Shown one piece after another: positions 1 to 8,307 of a DNA stretch of 64,000 nt. The translations under genes were made by a program, and so were the position numbers. This DNA is from Acidimicrobiaceae bacterium. GTDB taxonomy: Bacteria; Actinomycetota; Acidimicrobiia; Acidimicrobiales; Poriferisodalaceae. The DNA is taken from contig JAPOPC010000013.1 in the NCBI GenBank assembly GCA_026713105.1, positions 1 to 64,000 on the forward strand, read 5' to 3'. The notes below the pieces were generated by a model, which saw only the letters and a list, made by a program, of their open reading frames with translations, had not been told where the DNA came from and did no database searches. Position 1 is the first letter of the stretch; each line of letters starts with the position of its first letter.

Positions 1-183
1 CAGATGCCCCAACTCGTCGCCGCGCTCGCCCGTCACGCCGAGACAGTCACACCCACCTGCAATACTGCCCAACACTCGATCGCTGCATGACAACCGGAGC
101 CACCACCCGCAGCGACTTCAACAGCAAATGGGACATCCTCCAGCGACGACGACACCACGGAAGCATCCGCGGCCGCCGTCACG

Positions 184-1308
184 ATGACCAGCATCGACAT
201 CGACCACATCCTGAGCGCCGACTTGGCGAACTGCGAAGGGGCGCCGAGCGGCGACCCGATCCGTGTGGGCATGGCGATGGACTTCAGCGACGTAGTCGGA
301 TTCGTGGACATTCCAGGTTCCAAGCTGGTGCCCTACATCGCAGAACTTGCCAACTGCCGCGGCGGGTTCAACGGCCGGCCAGTCGAGGTGCGCGTCGCCG
401 AAGTGGGCGATGACGCTGCGCTTGCTACCGAAGACCTGCTCGACTGGGGCGCACACTTCCTGATCGGTCCGCCGTTCGCCGACTTCGCGCTGCCGATCCT
501 GCAGACCACCGGTGGCACCGTCCCGCTGTTCGTGGCGGCGTCCACCGAGCCGACGCTCGCAGACGCGTCCATCAACTCGTACCTGGTCACCTTCGACGAT
601 CATCAGATGTCGGGTGCGGCAGCCCAGTGGGCGCTGGACCAAGGCATCACCCGGGCGATCGTCTTCACCGAGGGCGAGGGCATCCCCTACACGGGCGTGA
701 ACCCTGATGCGTTCATCGCAGCGTTCGAAGCCGGTGGGGGCGAAGTGGTGAGCGTTCAGACCTACGTGTGGTTCGTCGACACCGACTTCTCCTCGCAGGT
801 GAACGAGATCGCCCAGATCTCTGAGAACAACGAGGTCGTCTTCTCGGCTGCACTTGGCTTCCAGGTCACGGCCCTGCGCGGTCAGCTCGAAGGCCAGGGG
901 CTCGATGGTCTCACCTACGTCGGCACCGACGCACTCGACGCCACCGGCATCCAGGTGGAGGCGAACAACGAGGGCATTGCTCACACGCCGCACACGAGCA
1001 TCACCGCGGGCGACCGCATCGACTCGATGCTCGCTGCATTCGAGGCCACCAAGGGCGAGGCGCTCGACAGCCGTGGCTTCATGGCGCTCTATGTCGATTC
1101 GATGTTCATCGGCATCCAGGGCATGATCGACTGCGGCTGCGACGACACGGCCGAGATCGGCGAGGCCGTCCAGCAGATCTCCGGTTTCCAGGGTCTGTCG
1201 GGCGAGATTACCTATGAAGGCACCAACGGCATCCCGCCGAAGGCAGTGCCGATCAACCGCATCGTGAACGGCGAGGACGTACTCGTCGACACGATCACCA
1301 TCAAGTAG
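184..1308 (+). CDS. ABC transporter substrate-binding protein, branched-chain amino acid type (5' end unclear)
   Basis: The protein has the Leu/Ile/Val-binding (Peripla_BP_6) fold pattern: an opening IRVGMAMDFSDV strand, a ligand-lobe segment around IGPPFADFALPI, and a two-lobe length of 374 residues. It should capture a solute outside the membrane for the LivF/H/MG importer encoded directly downstream. The first ATG in this frame gives no signal peptide or lipobox. The same frame stays open upstream to a TGA at 88-90 and reads as a Pro/Ala/Ser/Thr/Asp-rich linker, typical of the stretch after a lipoprotein cysteine. No hydrophobic leader is visible in any frame of bases 1-183. The true 5' end is therefore lost, frameshifted or badly resolved. 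The ligand cannot be deduced. Confidence 0.8.
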   Translation: MTSIDIDHILSADLANCEGAPSGDPIRVGMAMDFSDVVGFVDIPGSKLVPYIAELANCRGGFNGRPVEVRVAEVGDDAALATEDLLDWGAHFLIGPPFADFALPILQTTGGTVPLFVAASTEPTLADASINSYLVTFDDHQMSGAAAQWALDQGITRAIVFTEGEGIPYTGVNPDAFIAAFEAGGGEVVSVQTYVWFVDTDFSSQVNEIAQISENNEVVFSAALGFQVTALRGQLEGQGLDGLTYVGTDALDATGIQVEANNEGIAHTPHTSITAGDRIDSMLAAFEATKGEALDSRGFMALYVDSMFIGIQGMIDCGCDDTAEIGEAVQQISGFQGLSGEITYEGTNGIPPKAVPINRIVNGEDVLVDTITIK

Positions 1309-1375
1309 GTCCGTTCCGGCACGGCCGCAGCGGGCCCAAGCGCCCGGCGGACATGGGCGGCAGATCGCGAGTTCG

Positions 1376-2149
1376 ATGCTCGAAGTCGAAGGTCTCACCG
1401 TTCGCTACGGCTCCATAGCCGCACTGCGCGGAGCGACCCTCAGCGTCGGGTCCGGTGAGGTCGTCGGCCTCATCGGGCCCAACGGCGCGGGCAAGACGAC
1501 CATGCTGTCGTCCATCGCCGGGCTGCTCTCGCCGGCCGAGGGCCGTGTCACACTCGAGGGTCAGGACATCACCGGCCGCTCGCCAGAGCAGCTGCTGCGC
1601 TCGGGCGTCGCGCTCGTGCCCGAGCACCGCCGCATCTTCGCCGACCTCACGGTGGAGGAGAACCTGCGGATCGGGGGAGTGACCGTGCCAGCGGCGAAGC
1701 GCGCTGAGCTGCTGGACGAGATGGCCGAGCGCTTCGCGGTGCTGAGGGAGAAATGGGACGTCCCAGCCGGCTATCTGTCGGGCGGCGAGGCGCAGCAGCT
1801 GGCCATCGGGCGAGCGCTGATGGCGGCGCCCCGCTTGCTGATGATGGACGAGCCCTCGCTCGGCCTCGCCCCGGTGCTCGTGGACCTGGTGTTCGAGCTC
1901 ATCGGCACGCTGCGCGATCAGGGCCGTACGTTGCTCGTCGTGGAACAGAACGCTGCGAGGATGCTTGAGGTGTCCGACCGTGCATACGTGCTGCGCAGCG
2001 GCGAGGTGGTGGCCTCGGGCACGGGCCAACAACTGAGCCAGCGGGACGACCTGTTCGACACCTTCGTCGGGTCGGTTGTGGCGCCGGTCGAGGGTTCGCC
2101 CGTCACAGGCGCGCACGCGCCGCACGGCAGCGGAGGCGGGGCGGCGTGA
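1376..2149 (+). CDS. livF: Branched-chain amino acid ABC transporter ATP-binding protein LivF
   Basis: This 257-residue cytoplasmic ATPase energises uptake with the permeases encoded next to it. Walker A is GPNGAGKTT near residues 34-42, the signature is LSGGE at 134-138, and Walker B is LLMMDEP at 154-160 followed by SLGLAP, which is characteristic of LivF. The C-terminal 25 residues are a Gly/Ala/Pro-rich extension beyond the usual LivF end. Its TGA overlaps the GTG start of livH (GTGA), which suggests translational coupling. No strong ribosome binding site precedes the ATG. Confidence 0.93.
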   Translation: MLEVEGLTVRYGSIAALRGATLSVGSGEVVGLIGPNGAGKTTMLSSIAGLLSPAEGRVTLEGQDITGRSPEQLLRSGVALVPEHRRIFADLTVEENLRIGGVTVPAAKRAELLDEMAERFAVLREKWDVPAGYLSGGEAQQLAIGRALMAAPRLLMMDEPSLGLAPVLVDLVFELIGTLRDQGRTLLVVEQNAARMLEVSDRAYVLRSGEVVASGTGQQLSQRDDLFDTFVGSVVAPVEGSPVTGAHAPHGSGGGAA

Positions 2150-3033
2150 CCGAACTCGCACAGAATCTCATCGATGGCCTCGGCCGGGGCAGCATCTATG
2201 CGCTGCTGGCGCTGGGCGTCGCAGTCGTCTTCGGCGTGATGCACCTGTTGAACTTCGCGCACGGCGAACTCATCACCGTCGGCGGCTACGTCGCACTGTG
2301 GACGCTCGGCGCGGGTTGGTCGTGGTACATCGTCACGCCGCTGATCGTGCTGAGCGCGGTGCTGACGTCTCTGGCAATCGAGCGGGTCGCCTTCTCGCGG
2401 GTGCGGGGCAGCTCGGACTTCACACTGCTGCTGACGTCGTTTGGCGTGCATTTCGTCATCTCAGCGATCTTCCTTCTGTACGTGTCGGCCTCGGTCAAGC
2501 CGTTCGACAGGCCGTCGTGGGTGACGAACACCTACTCGGTCGGTCCGCTGAACATCGAGGTGTACGACACCGCTGTCATCGCGGTGACAGCGATCACGCT
2601 CATCGGTACGACCCTGCTGCTGCAGCGGACCATGTTCGGTCTGTCGTTGCGCGCCGCAGCAGCCGACTTCGACACCGCACGACTGATGGGCGTGCGCTCG
2701 GACACTGTGATCCGGGGCGCATTTGCCCTGTCGGGCCTCTTGGCAGGAATTGCCGGAGTGTTCTGGCTGATGCGAGCCGGCAGCATCAGCCCCAGCGCCG
2801 GCATCACTCCGATGCTCAAGGGGGTGCTGGCAGCGCTCATCGGCGGCCTGGGCAGTCTCAGGGGAGCTGTCATCGGCGGGCTGGTGCTGGGGCTGGCGGA
2901 GGTGCTGCTGCGCTCACGGCTGCCCGACAGCGTCGCCAGCCTCACCGAGGGCGTGGTGTTCCTGCTGATCGCCCTGCTGTTCATCTTCAGGCCGCAGGGC
3001 CTCGTCACCGTCAAGCACGCTGTGCGGGTCTGA
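2146..3033 (+). CDS. livH: Branched-chain amino acid ABC transporter permease LivH
   Basis: This is a 295-residue integral membrane protein with about eight hydrophobic segments. It has the LivH hallmark NLIDGLGRGSIYALLALG at the N-terminus, NFAHGELITVGGY near residues 33-45, and a GGLGSLRGAVIGGLVLG loop near the C-terminus. It forms the membrane channel with the LivM half of the next gene. The GTG start overlaps the livF stop codon. Substrate type is inferred only from family membership. Confidence 0.92.
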   Translation: MTELAQNLIDGLGRGSIYALLALGVAVVFGVMHLLNFAHGELITVGGYVALWTLGAGWSWYIVTPLIVLSAVLTSLAIERVAFSRVRGSSDFTLLLTSFGVHFVISAIFLLYVSASVKPFDRPSWVTNTYSVGPLNIEVYDTAVIAVTAITLIGTTLLLQRTMFGLSLRAAAADFDTARLMGVRSDTVIRGAFALSGLLAGIAGVFWLMRAGSISPSAGITPMLKGVLAALIGGLGSLRGAVIGGLVLGLAEVLLRSRLPDSVASLTEGVVFLLIALLFIFRPQGLVTVKHAVRV

Positions 3034-3046
3034 TCGGTCGGGTTCG

Positions 3047-4933
3047 ATGTTCCCCCGACTCGGACGTGACGTTGGCTTCCCCCTCGCGGGATGCGCCCTG
3101 CTCTTCGCAGTCTTCGTGGCCGGCGGGCTGATCTATCAGAGCTTTCAGGGCCGAGCCGCCGAACGCCTGGTGACGGTCATGCTGATCGACGCCATCATCG
3201 TGCTCGGTATCCAGATCTATGTCGGCAACACCGGCGTGCTGTCGTTCGGCCACATCGGCTTCGGCGCGATCGCCGGCTACGCGTTCGCGGTCTTCGCCAT
3301 CAGCCCCGAAGAGAAGCTCAAGCGCATTCCCGACGCTCCATTCGGCTTGAACGAAGTCGTCCTCAACCCGGTGCTGGCCGGTGCGGTCGCCATCGGCGTG
3401 ACGATGATCGTCGCGCTCGTCGTGGGCATCGGACTAGCGCGCTCGGGCGCGGAATCCGGTGCTGTCGCGGCCACCGTGATCACCCTCGCGTTGCTGTTCG
3501 TCACCCACGAGGTGGCTCGCAACTGGCCCGACTTGACCGGCGGAAACCGTGCGGGCCTCACGTTCAAGATCGGGGCAGCGCTCGACAGCAGGCTCCCGAT
3601 CTACCTGTGCCTGCTGGGAGCATTGATCCTTGCGCGGCTCTTCGCTCAGAGCCGCAGCGGCAAGCTCGCCGTAGCTGCCCGCGAAGACAATCTGGCCGCA
3701 CGCGCCATGGGTGTCAATCCGCTCGTTCAGCAGACCGCAGCGCTGCTCATCTCAGTCATCGTCGTGAGCGTCGGCTCGTCGCTGAGGGTGTACGAGAACG
3801 GCTCGATCCTGCCCGACAACTTCTTCTTCAGCTACACGCTGCTGACGCTGGCCATGCTGATTGTCGGCGGCCGCAACAGCGTCACGGGCGCGCTCGTCGG
3901 CGTCGCAGTGATGACCGTCGGGCGCGAATTCGCCCGACGCCTGGGCCAGGACGGCTTCGAGGTGTTCGGCCTCGGTCTTGATGCCGGACCGCTCGACTGG
4001 GTATTCCGCGAGAACCTGCAAACAGTGTTCTTGGGCCTGGCAATGCTCGGCTTCATGATCTTCCGATCCGACGGCCTGGTTGGGGACTGGGAGCTGGATG
4101 GGTGGCTCTGGCGTCGTTGGAATGGCCGCAAGTCCCCCGAACGGCCCGAACCGCTGGCTGAGGTCGCGCCGGTGGGATTGCACGCTGAGGTACCTCATGA
4201 AGGCGCAATCCTCGAGGTGGGCGACATCGTTGTCGACTTCGGCGGCTTCAGGGCGCTCGACGGGGCTGGTCTCAGCGTGGCGCCTGATGAGGTCGTCGGG
4301 CTGATCGGCCCGAACGGCGCCGGCAAGACGACGCTGGTGAACGTCATCACGGGCATGGTTGAACCTGCCGAAGGCTGGTTCAGGCTCGGCGAGCGCGACC
4401 TGAGGACCGAGTCGAGCCACGAGATCGCCCGTGCCGGGTTGCTGCGGACGTTCCAGAATCTGCGGCTGTTCGGCGCGCTGACGGTGCGCCAGAACGTGGA
4501 TCTGGCCAGCCGCGTGGCAGCCCGGCACCGGCCAGGGACCCATCCGTCGGTCGATGCACTCGTAGCCGAAGCCGGCCTGTGGGAGGTACGGGACCGCCGC
4601 GCCCGAGAGCTCGACTACGGCAGTGCCCGGCGACTGGAATTGGCCCGTGCAGCGGCCATGGCGCCCTCGTACTTGCTGCTGGACGAGCCCACGAGCGGCA
4701 TGAGCGATGCCGAGTCCGACGAGATGATCCGGCGAATTCGGCACATGGCCGCGGCGGTCGACGCCGGCGTGTTGGTGATCGACCATGATCTCAACTTCAT
4801 CACCGGCATCAGCGACCGGATCTACGTGCTCGATCAGGGCCACGTGATCAGCGTGGGCACCCCCGACGAGGTGCAGGCCGACCCGGCTGTGCGGGCGGCG
4901 TACCTCGGCACCGAGAGCGACGCGCAAACCTGA
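3047..4933 (+). CDS. livM/livG: LivM permease fused to LivG ATP-binding domain
   Basis: One 628-residue chain joins two importer subunits. Residues 1-345 are a LivM permease with multiple membrane helices and the family motif GNTGVLSFGHIGFGAIAGY near 60-78. Residues 385-628 are a LivG ATPase with GPNGAGKTT at 421-429, a LivG-type signature DYGSARRLELARA, and Walker B LLLDEPTSG. A linker of about 40 charged and Pro-rich residues separates them. The normally separate livM and livG genes are thus one reading frame with no internal stop. The gene follows livH by 13 bases and completes the operon. A dispersed repeat starts at its stop codon. Confidence 0.92.
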   Translation: MFPRLGRDVGFPLAGCALLFAVFVAGGLIYQSFQGRAAERLVTVMLIDAIIVLGIQIYVGNTGVLSFGHIGFGAIAGYAFAVFAISPEEKLKRIPDAPFGLNEVVLNPVLAGAVAIGVTMIVALVVGIGLARSGAESGAVAATVITLALLFVTHEVARNWPDLTGGNRAGLTFKIGAALDSRLPIYLCLLGALILARLFAQSRSGKLAVAAREDNLAARAMGVNPLVQQTAALLISVIVVSVGSSLRVYENGSILPDNFFFSYTLLTLAMLIVGGRNSVTGALVGVAVMTVGREFARRLGQDGFEVFGLGLDAGPLDWVFRENLQTVFLGLAMLGFMIFRSDGLVGDWELDGWLWRRWNGRKSPERPEPLAEVAPVGLHAEVPHEGAILEVGDIVVDFGGFRALDGAGLSVAPDEVVGLIGPNGAGKTTLVNVITGMVEPAEGWFRLGERDLRTESSHEIARAGLLRTFQNLRLFGALTVRQNVDLASRVAARHRPGTHPSVDALVAEAGLWEVRDRRARELDYGSARRLELARAAAMAPSYLLLDEPTSGMSDAESDEMIRRIRHMAAAVDAGVLVIDHDLNFITGISDRIYVLDQGHVISVGTPDEVQADPAVRAAYLGTESDAQT

Positions 4934-5028
4934 GGCTGAGCCGATAGGCGAAGCCGTGGCCCGAGCGGCCCGTGAGCCCATATCCAATGAGAACTGGGAA
5001 CAAGAGCGGGAGACAAATGGTGCGACAA
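4931..5028 (-). repeat. Dispersed intergenic repeat, copy A
   Basis: This is one of three copies, with the others near 10500 and 18225. Read on the plus strand it begins at the livMG stop codon, contains GGCCCGTGAGC, then GAGCGGGAGACAA, then GTGCGACAACGG, and continues to about 5028. The segments occur in the same order and with similar spacing in the other copies. It fills most of the 188-base gap between the importer operon and the next gene. Confidence 0.6.
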
Positions 5029-5065
5029 CGGAAGGGTTCGCCCGTCTGAACGGTGTTTGGCTGAG

Positions 5066-5071
5066 TACTCT
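5066..5071 (+). promoter_or_regulatory. Possible -10 element for the 5122 gene
   Basis: TACTCT lies 51 bases before the ATG of the ferritin-like gene, which has its own AGGG-type ribosome binding site just upstream of 5122. No convincing -35 is visible at the right distance, so this is a weak call. Confidence 0.3.
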
Positions 5072-5121
5072 CGGAAAGTGTCGGCGCGGTAGCACCCGGA
5101 CTGCGGCGATGTGAGGGTGAC

Positions 5122-5859
5122 ATGAGCACGTCAACGCTGGAACGCATTGATCAATTGCAGCGAATCTGGGATGAGGGCGATCCCGACATTCCCGCCGAGT
5201 TCCACGAGCTGCTCGTGCGGATGCTGAGCTACCACGTCGAGAACAGCGCGAACCCCCACTACACGGAGTTGCTCACCAAGCTGTGGGACCGCTGCCTGCG
5301 CTTTGCGCCCGACGAGGCCACCAAAGGACTCCTGGTCAAGCTGATGCAGCAGGAAGTAGAGCACGGGATCATCAATGCACAGATCCTGGCCGGGCTCGGC
5401 GTCGACCATGTCGACCGTCCCATTGAGCAGTACGCGTTCCGGCACCCGATGGAGACGTTCTGCGACCTGTCATATTTCCATGCGCTCATTGACCGGGTGG
5501 GGGTGTACATCGGCGAGACGTGGGACGGCGTGCCCTACAAGCCGCTGCTCGACATCGCCACGCGGGTGCACAAGGAGGAGCTCTTCCACTGCACCCTCGG
5601 GCTGCGGAACCTCCGCCTGATCTGCAAGACGCCCGACGGGCTTGCCGAGGCGAACGAGAAGATCAACTTCTGGTGGCCCGCCGCACTGGACATGTTCGGC
5701 CGGTCCGATTCCGACTTCGGCGATGCGTATGTGCGGTGGGGTCTGCGGAAGAAGAACAACGCCGACCTCCGCCGCCAGTACATCGCCGACACGAGGCCGT
5801 TGCTCACCGAGCTCGGGATCGAGGTACCGCCGAACCGGTTGAACCGCCGGTTCTTGTAG
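5122..5859 (+). CDS. PaaA/PaaC-like ferritin-fold protein (phenylacetyl-CoA epoxidase family)
   Basis: The 245-residue all-helical protein resembles the phenylacetic acid catabolic family (PF05138), whose members are catalytic or structural subunits of a multicomponent acyl-CoA oxygenase. Candidate iron ligands are visible in QQEVEHG (residues 76-82) and in KEELFH (151-156), the spacing expected for a carboxylate-bridged diiron site. No paaB, paaD or paaE reductase gene is adjacent, so a role as a standalone oxygenase or chaperone-like paralogue is possible. It is followed by acyl-CoA hydratase-type genes, which suggests an acyl-CoA substrate. Confidence 0.75.
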   Translation: MSTSTLERIDQLQRIWDEGDPDIPAEFHELLVRMLSYHVENSANPHYTELLTKLWDRCLRFAPDEATKGLLVKLMQQEVEHGIINAQILAGLGVDHVDRPIEQYAFRHPMETFCDLSYFHALIDRVGVYIGETWDGVPYKPLLDIATRVHKEELFHCTLGLRNLRLICKTPDGLAEANEKINFWWPAALDMFGRSDSDFGDAYVRWGLRKKNNADLRRQYIADTRPLLTELGIEVPPNRLNRRFL

Positions 5860-5865
5860 CGGGCC

Positions 5866-6159
5866 ATGGACCCTGCGGCCGCAGGCGGACTTGCGATCAA
5901 GGTGACGCGCCCGGCGCCCGAAGTGGCGTTCATCGAGACGTCGTCATCGGCGCATTGGGAGTGCTTCTGGGTGGCCGAGGGGGAGCACACGCTTGTCGTC
6001 GGTGCATTCGACCGGGGCGACCGCTCGACGCCGGAGCCTCGGGTGCAGGTTATGAACAAGCCCTACGGCTGGGACATGCAGCCGGCTTCTGACCCGCCGT
6101 CTGCAGGCGACGACCAGGACCTGCTGGTGCAGGTGTGGCAGTTGCTGAGCTCGAATTGA
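5866..6159 (+). CDS. Hypothetical protein, 97 residues
   Basis: This is a small soluble protein with no recognised domain. It starts six bases after the ferritin-like gene on the same strand, which suggests co-transcription. It shows alternating hydrophobic strands (IKVTRPAPEVAFIET, HTLVVGAFDR) and no membrane segment. Its size is close to that of PaaB, the small subunit of phenylacetyl-CoA epoxidase, but I see no PaaB sequence signature. Confidence 0.55.
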   Translation: MDPAAAGGLAIKVTRPAPEVAFIETSSSAHWECFWVAEGEHTLVVGAFDRGDRSTPEPRVQVMNKPYGWDMQPASDPPSAGDDQDLLVQVWQLLSSN

Positions 6160-6209
6160 GCGTGTTGGGCTGCAGAGTTAGGCGGAATCATGGGTAGCGA
6201 GGCATCAGG

Positions 6210-6662
6210 ATGAACCTGGAGACGCTGGGCCAAGTGCTGGTCGAGACCGAGGTGGTGGTGGAGCCTGCCTCGGTGGCGCTGCTCGTCGATGCGCTGGGCA
6301 CGCCCCACGCTCAGGAGGTGGCGCTGCGGCTGCCGTTCTTCGGGCCGACGGTGGGAGGCGGCGACTCGGTGGTCGGGCCCATCGAGCTCAGCCTCGAGCG
6401 CGGTCTCGCCGGCGGCCAGTCGTTCGAATGGCACCGTTCGTTCCGTCCGGGCGAGCGAGTGTCGGTGGTGGTGTCGGTGGAGGACATCATCGACAAGGGG
6501 ACGCTGCACCTGGCCACGGTGCTGTCGGAGTATCGAGACGCCGACGGCGAGCTGATCCAGCGGCAGCGGACGGTGTTCGTGGAACGCAAGCCGGCCGGAG
6601 AGCGGGCGCAGAAAGCCGCCGCAGACGACGGCGGCGAGGCGGGGGAGCCCGGCGATGAATGA
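6210..6662 (+). CDS. MaoC N-terminal-type hotdog protein (HadA/HadC-like dehydratase subunit)
   Basis: This 150-residue protein resembles the non-catalytic N-terminal MaoC dehydratase domain (PF13452), which pairs with a catalytic hotdog subunit to hydrate or dehydrate 3-hydroxyacyl chains. Visible traits are a FFGPTVGGGDSVVGP loop and the QSFEWHRSFRPGERVSVVVSVEDI strand pair typical of the fold. The C-terminal 25 residues are a charged Ala/Gly/Glu tail. It overlaps the next gene by eight bases, and that gene encodes the catalytic partner, as in mycobacterial hadAB. Precise substrate is unknown. Confidence 0.75.
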   Translation: MNLETLGQVLVETEVVVEPASVALLVDALGTPHAQEVALRLPFFGPTVGGGDSVVGPIELSLERGLAGGQSFEWHRSFRPGERVSVVVSVEDIIDKGTLHLATVLSEYRDADGELIQRQRTVFVERKPAGERAQKAAADDGGEAGEPGDE

Positions 6663-7047
6663 ACAGCGCACAAGCGACTTGGAGTGGACCCCCTCAACCG
6701 CTCCGGCGGTCACCTCCGAGGCCATGCGCAGCTTCGTCGACGGCGTGAGTGACCCCAATCCGGTGCACACCGACCCGGAGTTCGCAGCCAAGGCCGGGTT
6801 GCCCGATGTAGTGGTGCAGGCCTCGCACACGACCGCAATCGCGCTGGATGCGCTCGTGGCTCAGTTCGGCGTCGACGCGATCCTGAACCTCGACGTCCGG
6901 CTGCGCGGACCGATCTTTCCTGGCGATGAGGTGACGGTGTCGCCGGTGAGCTTTGGCGAGCTGGATCGAGGCGTGGAGTTGCGCAACCAGCGGGGCGATG
7001 TGGTCGCCACGGGCATCGTGGTGATGCGTGGCGATCCCGACGAGTGA
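6655..7047 (+). CDS. MaoC-like hydratase/dehydratase, catalytic subunit (HadB-like)
   Basis: This is a 130-residue hotdog-fold enzyme. The hydratase motif appears as D-x-N-P-V-H-T-D near residues 32-39, where Asp and His form the catalytic pair of R-specific enoyl-CoA hydratases. GPIFPGDEVTVSPVS is the usual second signature. It overlaps the preceding hotdog gene, which supports a heterodimer acting on acyl-CoA or acyl-ACP. It could serve beta-oxidation or PHA monomer supply. The sequence does not decide between these. Confidence 0.8.
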   Translation: MNEQRTSDLEWTPSTAPAVTSEAMRSFVDGVSDPNPVHTDPEFAAKAGLPDVVVQASHTTAIALDALVAQFGVDAILNLDVRLRGPIFPGDEVTVSPVSFGELDRGVELRNQRGDVVATGIVVMRGDPDE

Positions 7048-7084
7048 CCTGCATGAGCGAGCGCCGACGACAGAGGGAGAAAAC

Positions 7085-7873
7085 ATGAGCTACGAACACC
7101 TGCTGAGCGAAGATGCGGACGGCGTGCGGATCCTGACGCTGAACCGGCCGCAGAAGTTCAACGCTTGGAACGCTGCCATGCGTGCTGAGATGCGAGACGC
7201 TGTCGAGGACACGGCGATGGCGACCGGAATTCGTGCGCTGATCATCACCGGCGCGGGCCGAGCCTTCTCTGCTGGCGAAGACGTCTCGGAGATGGGCGAT
7301 CTGACCGAGATGGGAACCCGAGGGTTCCGTGCGGTGGCTCGCGGCATCCACTCGGTGTTCGATCTGATCGAGGCGCTTGAAGTGCCCGTCATCGCCGCGG
7401 TGAACGGCGTCGCTGCAGGCGGCGGCTTCGAGTTGGCGCTGTCGTGCGATTTCCGGGTCATCGCTGAGAACGCCCGATTCGTCATGCCCGAGGCCAAGGT
7501 GGGGCTCATCCCGGGCTCGGGCGGCTGCTCCCGATTGGTCCACTACGTCGGGTTGGGGCGCGCCAAGGAACTCGTGATGCTGTCGCGCAACGTGGGCGCC
7601 GACGACGCCAAGGCCATGGGCCTCGCGACCGAAGTGGCTCAGGAGGGCTCGGCGGTCGACGTCGCCATGGAGCTCGCGGCGGAGATGTCCGCCTTCGCTC
7701 CGCTCGCCTTGGGCATGGCCAAGACGGTGCTGAACACCTGCACCGACGTCGACCACGAGACTGGACGCCGTCTCGAGCGCCTCGGCCAGAGCGTGCTCAA
7801 GACCACCGCCGACCACGCCGAGGGTGCCAACGCATTCCTCGAACGCCGCGCCCCCGACTGGCAAGCCCGCTAG
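7085..7873 (+). CDS. Enoyl-CoA hydratase/isomerase (crotonase family)
   Basis: The 262-residue protein has the crotonase oxyanion-hole segments GAGRAFSAGED and GVAAGGGFELALSCDFR, followed by VGLIPGSGG. It should act on acyl-CoA thioesters. The ATG at 7085 was chosen over a GTG at 7028 because AGGGAG lies just upstream of it and because the family motif begins about 15 residues later. It is 37 bases after the MaoC pair and probably belongs to the same acyl-CoA operon. Confidence 0.88.
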   Translation: MSYEHLLSEDADGVRILTLNRPQKFNAWNAAMRAEMRDAVEDTAMATGIRALIITGAGRAFSAGEDVSEMGDLTEMGTRGFRAVARGIHSVFDLIEALEVPVIAAVNGVAAGGGFELALSCDFRVIAENARFVMPEAKVGLIPGSGGCSRLVHYVGLGRAKELVMLSRNVGADDAKAMGLATEVAQEGSAVDVAMELAAEMSAFAPLALGMAKTVLNTCTDVDHETGRRLERLGQSVLKTTADHAEGANAFLERRAPDWQAR

Positions 7874-7887
7874 AGCACGGCCGCAGG

Positions 7888-8256
7888 ATGGCGACGTTTG
7901 ACGACGTGCGGCGGCTCGGGATGGCGTTGCCTGAGATGACCGAGTCCACCTCCTACGGGACGCCGGCGTTGAAGGTACGCAAGAAACTCGTGTGTCGCAT
8001 GTGGAGCGAGCGCGAATACAAACGCGACGTCGTACACGACACCGAGGTGCTGGTGCTGTTCTGCGAGCTGGAGATGAAGCAGGTCTTGCTCGACAACCAT
8101 CCCGGCGTGCTGTTTACCGTGCCCCACTACGACGGGTACGGCGCTGTGTTGGTGCGGATGGCCGATGTCGACCTTGATGACCTCGCCGATTGGCTCGAGG
8201 AGAGTTACCGCCTCAAAGCGCCTCCGACCCTCATTCGCCAACTCGACGCCGACTAG
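7888..8256 (+). CDS. MmcQ/YjbR family protein
   Basis: This 122-residue protein matches the MmcQ/YjbR family (PF04237), a small CyaY-like fold with no settled function. It opens with the family pattern DDVRRLGMALPEMTESTSYGTPALKVRKKLVC and ends with a LDDLADWLEESYRLKAP helix. It sits between the crotonase and acyl-CoA dehydrogenase genes but shows no functional link to them. Confidence 0.8.
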   Translation: MATFDDVRRLGMALPEMTESTSYGTPALKVRKKLVCRMWSEREYKRDVVHDTEVLVLFCELEMKQVLLDNHPGVLFTVPHYDGYGAVLVRMADVDLDDLADWLEESYRLKAPPTLIRQLDAD

Positions 8257-8307
8257 CAGAGTCCTGCGCCAACACGAATCTCGTCGTCACGCACCACACT
8301 GGTGGCC

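Noticed and set aside
118..1398. Long antisense frame opposite the binding-protein gene
   Set aside because: It mirrors the codon pattern of the sense gene, has no domain signature and is Arg/Val/Asp-rich in the way of GC-driven shadow frames. The same applies to long minus frames at 3752-5134, 32482-34530, 53773-55974, 57519-59675 and 59676-61268.
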